DNA from: Angelakisella sp.
Lineage (GTDB): Bacteria; Bacillota; Clostridia; Oscillospirales; Ruminococcaceae
Reading direction: 5' to 3'
Assembly (NCBI GenBank): GCA_020024515.1
Contig: JAHHTR010000035.1
Span: 1 to 19,201 of the forward strand
Length of the DNA: 19,201 bases
Shown: positions 7,935 to 14,468 of the stretch, one piece after another
Numbering within the stretch: the stretch's first letter is position 1
Layout of the letters: every line of letters starts with the position of its first letter
The notes under the pieces: model-generated
Databases searched by the model: none
What the model was told of the DNA's origin: nothing
Seen by the model: the letters and a program-made list of their open reading frames with translations, nothing else
Position numbers and translations under genes: made by a program

Positions 7935-7984
7935 AAAAAGCCGATAACCCTACACCTATCAATGTAAATGTAGAAGTCATCGGC
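7935..7984 (-). terminator. Riboswitch-controlled intrinsic terminator
   Basis: On the minus strand GCCGAT (7984-7979) pairs with ATCGGC (7945-7940), and the stem extends inward through CTAC/GTAG. It is followed by a T-run at 7939-7935. The 5' arm contains the GATGACTTCTAC segment of the fluoride aptamer. Aptamer folding with bound fluoride should block the terminator, and without ligand transcription should stop about 33 bases before the antiporter ATG. It would also stop read-through from queA. Confidence 0.85.
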
Positions 7985-8035
7985 AAAATTGCGGTTTGGA
8001 CAAAGAAGTTTGTCAAGGGAGAACCTCATTCCCTT
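7970..8035 (-). ncRNA. Fluoride riboswitch (crcB motif)
   Basis: The minus-strand RNA follows the fluoride aptamer layout. AAGGGA/TCCCTT form a hairpin whose loop is ATGAGGTTC. A short optional hairpin GACAAA-CTTC-TTTGTC follows. Then come AAACCGC, a small stem GCA/TGC, and GATGACTTCTAC. Loop bases GAGGTT can pair with GACTTC to form the characteristic pseudoknot. The arrangement matches the remembered Thermotoga petrophila aptamer (GATGAGG ... AAACTGCC ... GGCTGATGGCCTCTAC). The terminator at 7935-7984 overlaps the 3' part, which gives an ON switch for fluoride. I first considered a preQ1 switch because GAGGTTC lies next to queA. The downstream AAACCGC and GATGACTTCTAC elements decide for fluoride. 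Confidence 0.85.
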
Positions 8036-8040
8036 ATGAT

Positions 8041-8046
8041 ATTATA
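8041..8046 (-). promoter_or_regulatory. -10 box of a promoter inside the end of queA
   Basis: TATAAT on the minus strand lies six bases before the first base of the fluoride aptamer, the right distance for the transcript to begin with the aptamer. The matching -35 region would lie in the last codons of queA and is poor (TATGTT or similar). The riboswitch operon may thus have its own promoter as well as read-through from queA. Confidence 0.45.
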
Positions 8047-8053
8047 TAAAGTA

Positions 8054-9082
8054 TCAGTGAATAAACATAGCATCGCCAAAACTGAAAAAGCGATATTTTT
8101 CTTCAACAGCTATCTTGTAGGCATTCATTGTATTTTCGTAGCCTGCAAGAGCAGATACAAGCATAATCAGTGTGCTTTCAGGCAAATGGAAGTTTGTAAT
8201 AAGTGCGTCAATACACTTAAATTTATAACCTGGATAGATAAATATTTCAGTAGCGTCACTCTTTGCATTTAGTCCGTTTTCGTCACTTGCGGATTCCAAA
8301 GTTCTGCAAGAAGTAGTACCTACTGCGATAACTCTGCGTCCTTCTTTTTTTGCTTTGTTTACGATATCTGCTGTTTTTTGTGATACTGTATAGTGTTCGC
8401 AGTGCATTTTGTGGTCAAGTATGTTTTCTTCTTTTACAGGTCTGAATGTTCCAAGTCCGACGTGCAGTGTAACTTCGCAAACCTCTACACCTTTTGCCTT
8501 TATTTCTTCCAAAAGTTCAGGTGTGAAATGTAGACCTGCTGTTGGTGCAGCGGCACTTCCAAGCTCTTTTGAATACACAGTTTGGTAACGCTCACGATTT
8601 TCAAGTTTTTCAGTTATGTATGGTGGAAGCGGCATTTGACCGATTTTGTCAATTACTTCATAGAAACTGCTTCCATTATGATAAAACTTTGCTATGCGGT
8701 TACCGTCTTCTTTTATTTCAATTATTTCACCGATAAGCAAACCGTCACCAAAGTTGAATCTTGCCCCTACTTTTGCTTTTTTACCGGGACGAACAAGTAT
8801 TTCCCATACATCTTTTTCTTTTTCTTCCAAAAGCAAAAATTCCATAGCACCGCCACTGTTTTCTTTTGCACCGATTAGTCGTGATGGCAAAACACGTGAA
8901 TTATTAAGTACAAGGACATCACCGCTTTTTAGGTGGTTTATTATATCGTGAAAATATTCGTGACTTGTTTCACCATTATTTTTATCAAGACACAGTAGTC
9001 GAGAGCTGTCTCTTTGTGTCAGTGGTGTTTGAGCAATAAGCTCCTCTGGTAAATCATAATAAAAATCAGATTTTTTAAGCAT
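8054..9082 (-). CDS. queA: S-adenosylmethionine:tRNA ribosyltransferase-isomerase
   Basis: QueA moves the ribosyl part of S-adenosylmethionine onto 7-aminomethyl-7-deazaguanine in tRNA, the penultimate queuosine step. The 342-residue length is standard. Family motifs include FYYDLPEELIAQTPL with RDSSRLL at the N-terminus, LVLNNSRVLPSRL, GQMPLPPYI, RYQTVYS, GSAAAPTAGLHFT, HVGLGTFRPV, HKMHCEHY, VGTTSCRTLES and TNFHLPESTLIMLVSA. It appears complete and undisturbed. GGAGT is eight bases before the ATG. The gene diverges from the lysine operon, with overlapping promoters. No other queuosine gene (tgt, queG) is in the window. The riboswitch immediately downstream belongs to the next gene, not to queA. 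Confidence 0.97.
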   Translation of the reverse strand: MLKKSDFYYDLPEELIAQTPLTQRDSSRLLCLDKNNGETSHEYFHDIINHLKSGDVLVLNNSRVLPSRLIGAKENSGGAMEFLLLEEKEKDVWEILVRPGKKAKVGARFNFGDGLLIGEIIEIKEDGNRIAKFYHNGSSFYEVIDKIGQMPLPPYITEKLENRERYQTVYSKELGSAAAPTAGLHFTPELLEEIKAKGVEVCEVTLHVGLGTFRPVKEENILDHKMHCEHYTVSQKTADIVNKAKKEGRRVIAVGTTSCRTLESASDENGLNAKSDATEIFIYPGYKFKCIDALITNFHLPESTLIMLVSALAGYENTMNAYKIAVEEKYRFFSFGDAMFIH

Positions 9083-9116
9083 AAAAAGTTACTCCAATCG
9101 TATTTTGTTGCTAAAT

Positions 9117-9146
9117 TTTATAAATATTAATGGATAATATTGACAA
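9117..9146 (-). promoter_or_regulatory. queA promoter, overlapping the lysine-operon promoter
   Basis: On the minus strand TTGTCA (9146-9141) and TATAAA (9122-9117) are 18 bases apart. The -35 hexamer occupies five of the same base pairs as the plus-strand -35 TTGACA at 9140-9145. RNA polymerase could probably not occupy both promoters at once. Confidence 0.5.
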
Positions 9147-9168
9147 TAAGTTTTTTTAATGATAATAT
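9140..9168 (+). promoter_or_regulatory. Promoter of the lysine-riboswitch operon
   Basis: A perfect -35 TTGACA (9140-9145) and TAATAT (9163-9168) are separated by 17 bases. Transcription would start near 9175, about 15 bases before helix P1 of the L-box. Confidence 0.7.
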
Positions 9169-9190
9169 TTATAATAAATTGAATATATAT

Positions 9191-9356
9191 TTTAATAGAG
9201 GTGCGGTTTTAAATAGTATGTTTGTCGTGTACTGCCAAAGGTTGACTTGCAAAAAGGTAACACCGCCGAAGATTAATATATTGGGCAGATATTAATCTGG
9301 TCTCTTTTCCGAATAGGACTGGGACTGTCACTGATAATAAGTGAAGCGCTATTAAA
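9191..9356 (+). ncRNA. Lysine riboswitch (L-box)
   Basis: P1 is closed by TTTAATAG (9191-9198) with CTATTAAA (9349-9356). Conserved core segments appear in order: AGAGGTGCG, TAGTATG, AAAGGTTGACTTGC, GTAACACCGCCGAAG, TTGGGC, CTGGGACTGTCACTG and GTGAAGCGCTATT. Together these are diagnostic of the lysine aptamer. It lies upstream of asd and dapA, two enzymes of the pathway to lysine. A terminator follows at 9413-9434. High lysine should cause termination and lower expression of asd-dapA. Confidence 0.93.
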
Positions 9357-9412
9357 GATAAGACTTTCATATAAATATATTTACAATGTTTTATATTATA
9401 GTTTATTTTCTG

Positions 9413-9434
9413 CCGGTTTACAACCGGTTTTTTT
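9413..9434 (+). terminator. Expression-platform terminator of the lysine riboswitch
   Basis: CCGGTT (9413-9418) and AACCGG (9422-9427) pair around a 3-base loop and are followed by seven T. It lies 57 bases after the aptamer, as expected for an attenuator. The intervening AT-rich bases would have to hold the antiterminator arm, which I could not identify with certainty. Confidence 0.75.
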
Positions 9435-9459
9435 ATTATTATCAAAAAAAAAATTAAAA

Positions 9460-9490
9460 TTGACAATTTGCACATATTTTTATGTATTAT
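9460..9490 (+). promoter_or_regulatory. Possible second promoter downstream of the lysine terminator
   Basis: TTGACA (9460-9465) is perfect, but the candidate -10 boxes are TGTATT at 17 bases or TATTAT at 19 bases. If real, it would give lysine-independent expression of asd-dapA. The sequence evidence is weak. Confidence 0.3.
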
Positions 9491-9522
9491 TAAATTTTTA
9501 TTTAATTTTTATTTAATATAAC

Positions 9523-9547
9523 AATATGTAAGTAACTTTTACATATT
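9523..9547. repeat. 9-bp inverted repeat before asd
   Basis: AATATGTAA (9523-9531) and TTACATATT (9539-9547) are perfect inverted repeats with a 7-base gap in the leader of asd, downstream of the attenuator. This could be an operator or a minor hairpin; no T-run follows. Confidence 0.35.
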
Positions 9548-9603
9548 ATTATATATAGGTGTGTAAAAGCAAAATAATATGCTTTGCATAAAAATTATTT
9601 AAT

Positions 9604-9608
9604 GGGAG
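9604..9608 (+). promoter_or_regulatory. Ribosome binding site deciding the asd start
   Basis: GGGAG precedes the ATG at 9620 by 11 bases. The two upstream in-frame ATGs at 9584 and 9602 have no such site before them and would add residues not found before the Rossmann motif in relatives. Confidence 0.6.
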
Positions 9609-9619
9609 TTGTAAAAATT

Positions 9620-10699
9620 ATGAAAACATATAATGTAGGCATTATAGGTGCAACAGGAATGGTTGGACAAAGATTTATCAGTCTTTTGGAAAATCATCCT
9701 TGGTTTAAGGTTACAGTTTTGGCAGCGTCTGCTCGCTCTGCGGGTGAAACTTACGAAAAAGCCGTTGGTAATCGATGGGCTATGGCTACTCCAATTCCGG
9801 AAAATATAAAAAATATGATAGTAAAAAATGCACAGGAAGATGTAAAAGAAATCGCAAACAGTGTTGATTTCGTTTTTTGTGCTGTTGATATGAAAAAAGA
9901 TGAGATAAAGGCACTGGAAGAACTATATGCAAAAAACGAATGTCCCGTTATGTCAAATAACTCGGCTAATCGTTTTACTGATGATGTGCCAATGATAGTG
10001 CCGGAAATAAATGCCGAACACATGGAGCTTGTTGAGGCACAGAAAAAGCGACTTGGCACAAAACGTGGTTTTGTTTCGGTAAAATCAAATTGTTCATTGC
10101 AAAGCTATGTGCCGGCACTTAATCCGCTGATGGATTGCGGTATAACAAAGGTGCTTGCGTGTACATATCAAGCAATATCAGGAGCTGGCAAAACTTTTAA
10201 TACTTGGCCGGAGATGATAGACAATGTTATTCCTTTCATTGGTGGAGAGGAAGAAAAGAGCGAGAAAGAGCCACTGAAAATATGGGGTAAAGTAAATAAC
10301 GGAAGAATAGAACTTGCAAAGACTCCCACAATTACAACACAATGTTTGCGTGTGCCTGTATCAGACGGACATATGGCAGCCGTGTTCTTTTCTCTCGATA
10401 AAAAACTTACAAAAGAAGAAATATTAAAAAGATGGGCGGAGTTTGAGGGTGAACCGCAAAAATTAAATTTACCGTCAGCCCCAAAACAATTTTTGCATTA
10501 TTTTGAAGAAGAAAACAGACCGCAAACGAAACTTGACAGAAATCTCGAAAACGGTATGGCTGTATCAATCGGCAGACTTCGTGAAGATTCACAGTATGAT
10601 TATAAATTTGTTTGCCTATCGCACAACACAGTTCGCGGTGCGGCGGGCGGTGCGATACTTATGGCAGAACTATACGCAGCAAAAGGATATTTTGACTAA
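9620..10699 (+). CDS. asd: Aspartate-semialdehyde dehydrogenase, archaeal/fungal-like type
   Basis: Asd reduces aspartyl phosphate to aspartate semialdehyde with NADPH, the branch point to lysine, threonine and methionine. The 359-residue protein begins MKTYNVGIIGATGMVGQRF (Rossmann loop at 7-16). SNNSANR follows at about 112-118. The catalytic Cys158 lies in VKSNCSLQSYVPAL and the His in VSDGHMAAVF (about 251). GGEEEKSEKEPLKIWG binds substrate. The form SNCSLQSY, instead of the usual bacterial SNPNCSTIQ pattern, marks the archaeal/fungal-type branch, which also occurs in many Firmicutes. The start is set by GGGAG before 9620. dapA follows after 33 bases, and both are under the lysine riboswitch. 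Confidence 0.95.
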   Translation: MKTYNVGIIGATGMVGQRFISLLENHPWFKVTVLAASARSAGETYEKAVGNRWAMATPIPENIKNMIVKNAQEDVKEIANSVDFVFCAVDMKKDEIKALEELYAKNECPVMSNNSANRFTDDVPMIVPEINAEHMELVEAQKKRLGTKRGFVSVKSNCSLQSYVPALNPLMDCGITKVLACTYQAISGAGKTFNTWPEMIDNVIPFIGGEEEKSEKEPLKIWGKVNNGRIELAKTPTITTQCLRVPVSDGHMAAVFFSLDKKLTKEEILKRWAEFEGEPQKLNLPSAPKQFLHYFEEENRPQTKLDRNLENGMAVSIGRLREDSQYDYKFVCLSHNTVRGAAGGAILMAELYAAKGYFD

Positions 10700-10732
10700 T
10701 ATTAATCATTATAAATAAAGTGAGGTTTTATT

Positions 10733-11623
10733 ATGGGTAAAGAGCTTGTTTTTGAAGGAACCGGTGTGGCACTTGTTACACCCTTTAATGATGATTTATC
10801 AGTAAATTATGAGGAACTGGGAAGAATAATAGAAGACCAAATAAAGAACAGTACAGATGCACTTGTTATTTGTGGAACAACAGGTGAGGCATCGACTATG
10901 ACAGATGAGGAACATATAGAGTGTATAAGATATGCTGTTAAGTGTGCAAATGGCAGAGTTCCTGTTATAGCAGGTTCCGGAAGTAATGATACGGACTATG
11001 CCATTTGGCTGAGTCAAGAGGCGGAAAAAGCGGGAGCAGACGCTCTTTTGGTGGTTACTCCGTACTACAATAAATGTACGCAAAAGGGATTGATAGCACA
11101 CTTTACAGCTATTGCGGATAGTATAAATATTCCTATGATTTTGTATCATATCCCGGGCAGAACAGGTGTGACAATGAAACCTGAGACAATATATGAGCTT
11201 TCAAAACATCCACGAATAGTAGGGATAAAAGATGCCTCAGCGGATTTTTCGTCAATAGCGAAAATAGCTAAGCTTTGTGGCGAAGATTTTGCGGTATATT
11301 CGGGTAATGATGATCAAATTTTGCCTATACTTTCACTTGGTGGTAAGGGTGTAATTTCAGTTCTTTCAAATGTAGCTCCGCAGGATACTCATAATATGGT
11401 AAGAGCATATCTTGACGGAGATACAAAAAAATCAAAAGAGCTACAACTGAAATACTTATCACTTATTGATGCACTTTTCTGTGAGGTAAATCCTATTCCC
11501 GCAAAAGCAGCTATGGTGCTATTGGGCTACAAATGTAAAACATTGAGATTGCCACTGACAGAGGCAGAAGAAAATACAAAAGACAGACTGGCTGATGAAA
11601 TGAAAAAATTAGGTTTGCTATAA
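10733..11623 (+). CDS. dapA: 4-hydroxy-tetrahydrodipicolinate synthase
   Basis: DapA condenses aspartate semialdehyde with pyruvate, the first dedicated step of diaminopimelate and lysine synthesis. The 296-residue TIM-barrel protein has all the key residues: GTTGEAST (Thr49, Thr50), VVTPYYNK (Tyr111/112), YHIPGRTG (Tyr138 and Arg143) and GIKDAS with Schiff-base Lys166. GTGAGG precedes the ATG. It follows asd on one transcript and ends before the strong terminator at 11721. Expression should be repressed by lysine through the upstream riboswitch; whether the enzyme is also lysine-inhibited cannot be judged from sequence. Confidence 0.96.
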   Translation: MGKELVFEGTGVALVTPFNDDLSVNYEELGRIIEDQIKNSTDALVICGTTGEASTMTDEEHIECIRYAVKCANGRVPVIAGSGSNDTDYAIWLSQEAEKAGADALLVVTPYYNKCTQKGLIAHFTAIADSINIPMILYHIPGRTGVTMKPETIYELSKHPRIVGIKDASADFSSIAKIAKLCGEDFAVYSGNDDQILPILSLGGKGVISVLSNVAPQDTHNMVRAYLDGDTKKSKELQLKYLSLIDALFCEVNPIPAKAAMVLLGYKCKTLRLPLTEAEENTKDRLADEMKKLGLL

Positions 11624-11720
11624 TCCTAAAAATACACAAAGTGTGAATAGTAAAAATTGCCATTTTAAAATTGTTTAATAAGTATTTTAAAATAATAATT
11701 GCACAGATGGTTTAATTTTA

Positions 11721-11758
11721 GAAAACTTTTTCTGTCACAGCAAAAAGTTTTCTTTTTT
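11721..11758 (+). terminator. Intrinsic terminator of asd-dapA
   Basis: GAAAACTTTTTCTG (11721-11734) pairs with CAG(C)AAAAAGTTTTC (11738-11752) around TCA, with one bulged C. Six T follow (11753-11758). It lies about 100 bases after the dapA stop. Confidence 0.8.
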
Positions 11759-11934
11759 GCCTAAAAAGGCAAAATTCACTTTCAAAAATGCTTTTGCACG
11801 GCTATGGGTATTCTGTTTTCTGTGGAAAACGTCTTAGGCTCTGCCTATGTATCGCAATTTTTTAAAAAATTGCGTAAAACTTTTGTGAAATTATCTTTTT
11901 AATAATACATTTGTTTTTTCACAAACTGAAAGTG
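11753..11934. repeat. Noncoding array of consecutive hairpins between dapA and dapB
   Basis: After the dapA terminator come five further inverted repeats. They are TTTTGCC/GGCAAAA (11755-11774), GTTTTC/GAAAAC (11815-11830), TAGGC/GCCTA (11835-11847), a perfect 22-bp palindrome CGCAATTTTTT/AAAAAATTGCG (11853-11874), and TTTGTGAAA/TTTCACAAA (11882-11925). An outer pair, CACTTTCA (11777-11784) and TGAAAGTG (11927-11934), encloses most of them. No reading frame is supported. The density suggests a structured RNA or a small repeated element rather than random intergenic DNA. Bases 11935-12020 hold nothing recognisable beyond AT-rich sequence. Confidence 0.55.
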
Positions 11935-12026
11935 GCAAAAATTAAATTTACCCTTCTGATTTTCAATAAAAAATAAAGTTAAAATTTTAGATATTATGTC
12001 TAAATAATAAAAAAAGCTATAATGAA

Positions 12027-12031
12027 TGGAG
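12027..12031 (+). promoter_or_regulatory. Ribosome binding site deciding the dapB start
   Basis: TGGAG lies eight bases before the ATG at 12040. The in-frame ATG at 12022 overlaps this site and has no site of its own. Confidence 0.65.
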
Positions 12032-12039
12032 AAAAAATA

Positions 12040-12792
12040 ATGCTGAAAATTTTGCTATCCGGTTGTAACGGTGCAATGGGTCGCACAATATCAGAACTTG
12101 CCTTACAGAAAGATACAGTCTCGGTTGTGTGTGGTGTTGACAGAAATACAGAGCAAAAATATAATTATCCTGTATTTGAAAATTTTAATAATGTAAGTGT
12201 AGATTTTGATGTGATAATTGATTTTTCACACCCAAGTGTATTAAGCGGACTTATTGATTTTGCGGTGAAAAACAAAAAACCTGTTGTATTTGCAACAACT
12301 GGCTACAATAATGAGCAACTGGAACTTATAAAAGCACAACAGGAAAATATACCAGTTTTCTTTTCTGCGAATATGTCACTGTGTGTAAGTCTTATGCGTG
12401 AACTTGCAGTAAAGGCATTTTCTGTTTTGAATATGGATTATGATACAGAGATTATTGAGAAACACCATAATCAAAAGGTAGATGCACCAAGTGGTACAGC
12501 AATAATGCTTGTAGACGCAATGACAGCAGAAAAACAAATGCACTATGAATTTGACAGACACAGTAAACGTCAAAAACGAACCAAAGACGAAATAGGTATT
12601 CACAGTGTGCGTGGGGGAACTATCGTGGGTGAGCATGAAGTGATTTTTGCAGGCACAGATGAGATTTTGACAATAAGTCATACGGCGTATTCAAAGAAGA
12701 TATTTGCGAATGGTGCGATATCTGCCGCTGAATTTCTGTCAACTTGTAAAAATGGTTTATACGGTATGGCAGATTTAATTAATAATAAATAA
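12040..12792 (+). CDS. dapB: 4-hydroxy-tetrahydrodipicolinate reductase
   Basis: DapB reduces the DapA product with NAD(P)H to tetrahydrodipicolinate. The 250-residue protein has LLSGCNGAMGR (Rossmann loop about 8-15), VIIDFSHPS, VFATTGYN, FFSANMSL and EKHHNQKVDAPSGTA, with His142/143 and Lys146 at the active site. IHSVRGGTIVGEHEVIFAG is near the C-terminus. It is complete and of normal length. It is separated from asd-dapA by a terminator and the hairpin-rich region, so it is probably transcribed separately or by limited read-through, and may escape the lysine riboswitch. It ends in its own terminator. Confidence 0.95.
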   Translation: MLKILLSGCNGAMGRTISELALQKDTVSVVCGVDRNTEQKYNYPVFENFNNVSVDFDVIIDFSHPSVLSGLIDFAVKNKKPVVFATTGYNNEQLELIKAQQENIPVFFSANMSLCVSLMRELAVKAFSVLNMDYDTEIIEKHHNQKVDAPSGTAIMLVDAMTAEKQMHYEFDRHSKRQKRTKDEIGIHSVRGGTIVGEHEVIFAGTDEILTISHTAYSKKIFANGAISAAEFLSTCKNGLYGMADLINNK

Positions 12793-12807
12793 TATTGTAT
12801 TATTGTG

Positions 12808-12850
12808 TTGCTTTGTGTATAATAATTTTTACACAGAGCAATTTTTTTAT
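12808..12850 (+). terminator. Intrinsic terminator of dapB
   Basis: TTGCTTTGTGTA (12808-12819) pairs with TACACAGAGCAA (12830-12841) with one T-G pair. A run of seven T follows from 12842. Confidence 0.82.
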
Positions 12851-12877
12851 TATTAAGATTGAGAGGTAAATAGATAT

Positions 12878-13837
12878 ATGAATGTAACAGTTTTGGGTAC
12901 AGGTAGATGGGGAACATTTTTGGCAATATATCATTCACGCAAAAATGATGTTATGCTATGTGGACGAGAGGAGTCAAAGGATTACCAAAACTTAGTAAAA
13001 TATAGAAAAAATGATTATTTGACATTGCCTGATAAACTTATACTTGAAAGTGATATAGAAAAAGCACTTAATTTTTCAGACTATATTGTAATATCAATAT
13101 CTGCACAACAGTTGAGAAATTTTTGCGAGAGAATAAATAAATATGATGTAAAAGGAAAAACTTTTATCCTTTGTATGAAAGGAATAGAAGTTTCAACAGG
13201 AGACAGACTATCGGTTATAGTCAGAGAGACAATAGAGCAAGACATAAATATTTGTGTGTGGGTAGGACCTGGACATGTGCAAGATTTTATGAAAGACATA
13301 CCGAATTGTATGGTTGTAGACAGTGATGACAGTAGTGTAACTATGGATATTGTTGAAAAATTCAGCGGAGATATAATAAGACTGTACATTGGCAATGATA
13401 TTATCGGTACCGAGATAGGAGCAGCGACAAAGAATGTTATAGGAATAGCTGCCGGTATGCTTGATGGTTTGGGACTATCCAGCCTAAAAGGAGCTTTGAT
13501 GGCAAGAGGTGCACGAGAAGTTGCACGTTTGATTAAAGCAATGGGAGGAAATGAACTTTCCGCTTATGGATTGAGTCATTTGGGCGATTATGAGGCAACA
13601 CTGTTTTCTGAATATAGCCAAAACCGTAGTTTTGGTGAAAATATAATAAAAGGCGAAAGTTACTTAAAGCTTGCGGAAGGAGCGTCTACTGTCAAAGCAC
13701 TTATCAAATTATCGGAAGAATACAATGTGGATTTGCCTATATCCAAAACTGTTTATGATATAATTTATAATAATGTTGAACCGCAAGTGGCACTGTCAAA
13801 ATTATTTGACAGAAATATTAAAGAAGAATTTTATTAA
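12878..13837 (+). CDS. gpsA: GpsA-like NAD(P)H-dependent glycerol-3-phosphate dehydrogenase, divergent clade
   Basis: GpsA reduces dihydroxyacetone phosphate to sn-glycerol 3-phosphate for membrane lipids. This 319-residue protein has the two-domain plan: VLGTGRWGT at residues 5-13 binds the nucleotide, CMKGIE holds Lys101, and GAATKNVIGIAAGMLDGL holds the expected catalytic Lys185. LSHLGDYEATLFS corresponds to the GLGD motif. Some motifs differ from classical GpsA. GPGHVQDF replaces the usual GPSFA.E pattern, and SQNRSFG replaces SRNRRFG, so an Arg thought to contact substrate phosphate is Gln248. I recall similar clostridial sequences annotated as glycerol-3-phosphate dehydrogenase, but a shifted substrate is possible. 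AGAGGT is 10 bases before the ATG. It is monocistronic between two terminator-like hairpins. Confidence 0.8.
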   Translation: MNVTVLGTGRWGTFLAIYHSRKNDVMLCGREESKDYQNLVKYRKNDYLTLPDKLILESDIEKALNFSDYIVISISAQQLRNFCERINKYDVKGKTFILCMKGIEVSTGDRLSVIVRETIEQDINICVWVGPGHVQDFMKDIPNCMVVDSDDSSVTMDIVEKFSGDIIRLYIGNDIIGTEIGAATKNVIGIAAGMLDGLGLSSLKGALMARGAREVARLIKAMGGNELSAYGLSHLGDYEATLFSEYSQNRSFGENIIKGESYLKLAEGASTVKALIKLSEEYNVDLPISKTVYDIIYNNVEPQVALSKLFDRNIKEEFY

Positions 13838-13851
13838 TGTTAATTTTTTAT

Positions 13852-13900
13852 GAAAGTCAATATATATTTATCGTAATTCGATAAATATATATTGACTTTC
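13852..13900. terminator. 22-bp perfect palindrome, terminator of gpsA and part of the next promoter
   Basis: The arms 13852-13873 and 13879-13900 are perfectly complementary over 22 bp around TAATT, and GTTATTTTTG follows. It lies 14 bases after the gpsA-like stop codon, so it likely ends that transcript. The right arm contains TTGACT, the -35 box of the following promoter. Confidence 0.7.
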
Positions 13901-13919
13901 GTTATTTTTGTGCTATAAT
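13892..13919 (+). promoter_or_regulatory. Promoter of the DUF2975-XRE operon
   Basis: TTGACT (13892-13897) and TATAAT (13914-13919) are 16 bases apart. TGC directly before TATAAT makes an extended -10 box. This is one of the strongest promoters in the window by eye. Its start point would be near 13926. Confidence 0.7.
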
Positions 13920-13923
13920 CAAA

Positions 13924-13943
13924 ATTAGTAAATATTAGTAAAT
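13924..13943 (+). repeat. Tandem 10-bp direct repeat at the transcription start
   Basis: ATTAGTAAAT occurs twice without a gap (13924-13933, 13934-13943), starting just after the -10 box. Repeats one helical turn apart at the start site would suit a repressor, and the regulator encoded two genes downstream is an obvious candidate. The role is inferred. Confidence 0.5.
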
Positions 13944-13976
13944 TTTAAATATAGAGTAAGAAAGGGTGGTTTTTTA

Positions 13977-14456
13977 GTGAAACAGGGAGAATTATCAACA
14001 TGGTTAAAGACAGTAATAATATTTCTTGCTGTGATTATATGTGTAACGGTTGTATATATAGGACCGAATATTTTGGAGTGGCGTTCATCTCTCAATCCTG
14101 AATTGGCATATATATATCCATTGGGAATGGTTACTTTAATATCAGTTTTAATTCCTATTATAATCGCGCTTGTTTTTTCGTGGATAATTTGCTGTGAAAT
14201 AAAGAAAAACAATTCTTTTTCAATGAAAAACTCAAATTTACTTAAATACATAGCAATATGTGCAATCATTGACAGTGTGATATTCTTTATATCAATACTT
14301 GCTATGTTTTTATTTAAAAGTGTGGATTTAACTATACTTGTAATAAATTTTATTTTATTATTTTCAAGTATTTTTGCGGCTGTGCTAATGGCAGTATTAT
14401 CTCACCTTACCGAAAAAGCTGCACAGTTAAAAGCTGAAAATGATTTAACAATATAA
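13977..14456 (+). CDS. DUF2975 family membrane protein
   Basis: The 159-residue protein has four predicted membrane segments, about residues 11-29, 49-69, 87-110 and 117-140. Features typical of DUF2975 are the N-terminal LSTWLK before the first segment, a polar NNSFSMKNSNLLK stretch before the third segment, and the charged C-terminal tail AAQLKAENDLTI. The function of the family is unknown. Its genes commonly precede a YozG-like XRE regulator, exactly as here, with 12 bases between them. The start is GTG at 13977 after AAGGGTGG; no ATG is available at the N-terminus. A sensor or modulator role with the downstream regulator is plausible but unproven. Confidence 0.88.
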   Translation: MKQGELSTWLKTVIIFLAVIICVTVVYIGPNILEWRSSLNPELAYIYPLGMVTLISVLIPIIIALVFSWIICCEIKKNNSFSMKNSNLLKYIAICAIIDSVIFFISILAMFLFKSVDLTILVINFILLFSSIFAAVLMAVLSHLTEKAAQLKAENDLTI

Positions 14457-14468
14457 TCAGGAGGAATT

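Noticed and set aside
7970..8035. preQ1 riboswitch, suggested by GAGGTTC next to queA
   Set aside because: The element is downstream of queA, lacks the short preQ1-I A-rich tail and second stem, and instead has AAACCGC and GATGACTTCTAC of the fluoride aptamer.
9209..9475. 88-codon minus-strand open frame across the riboswitch region
   Set aside because: It lies over the L-box and its terminator, which explain the sequence. It has no recognisable domain.
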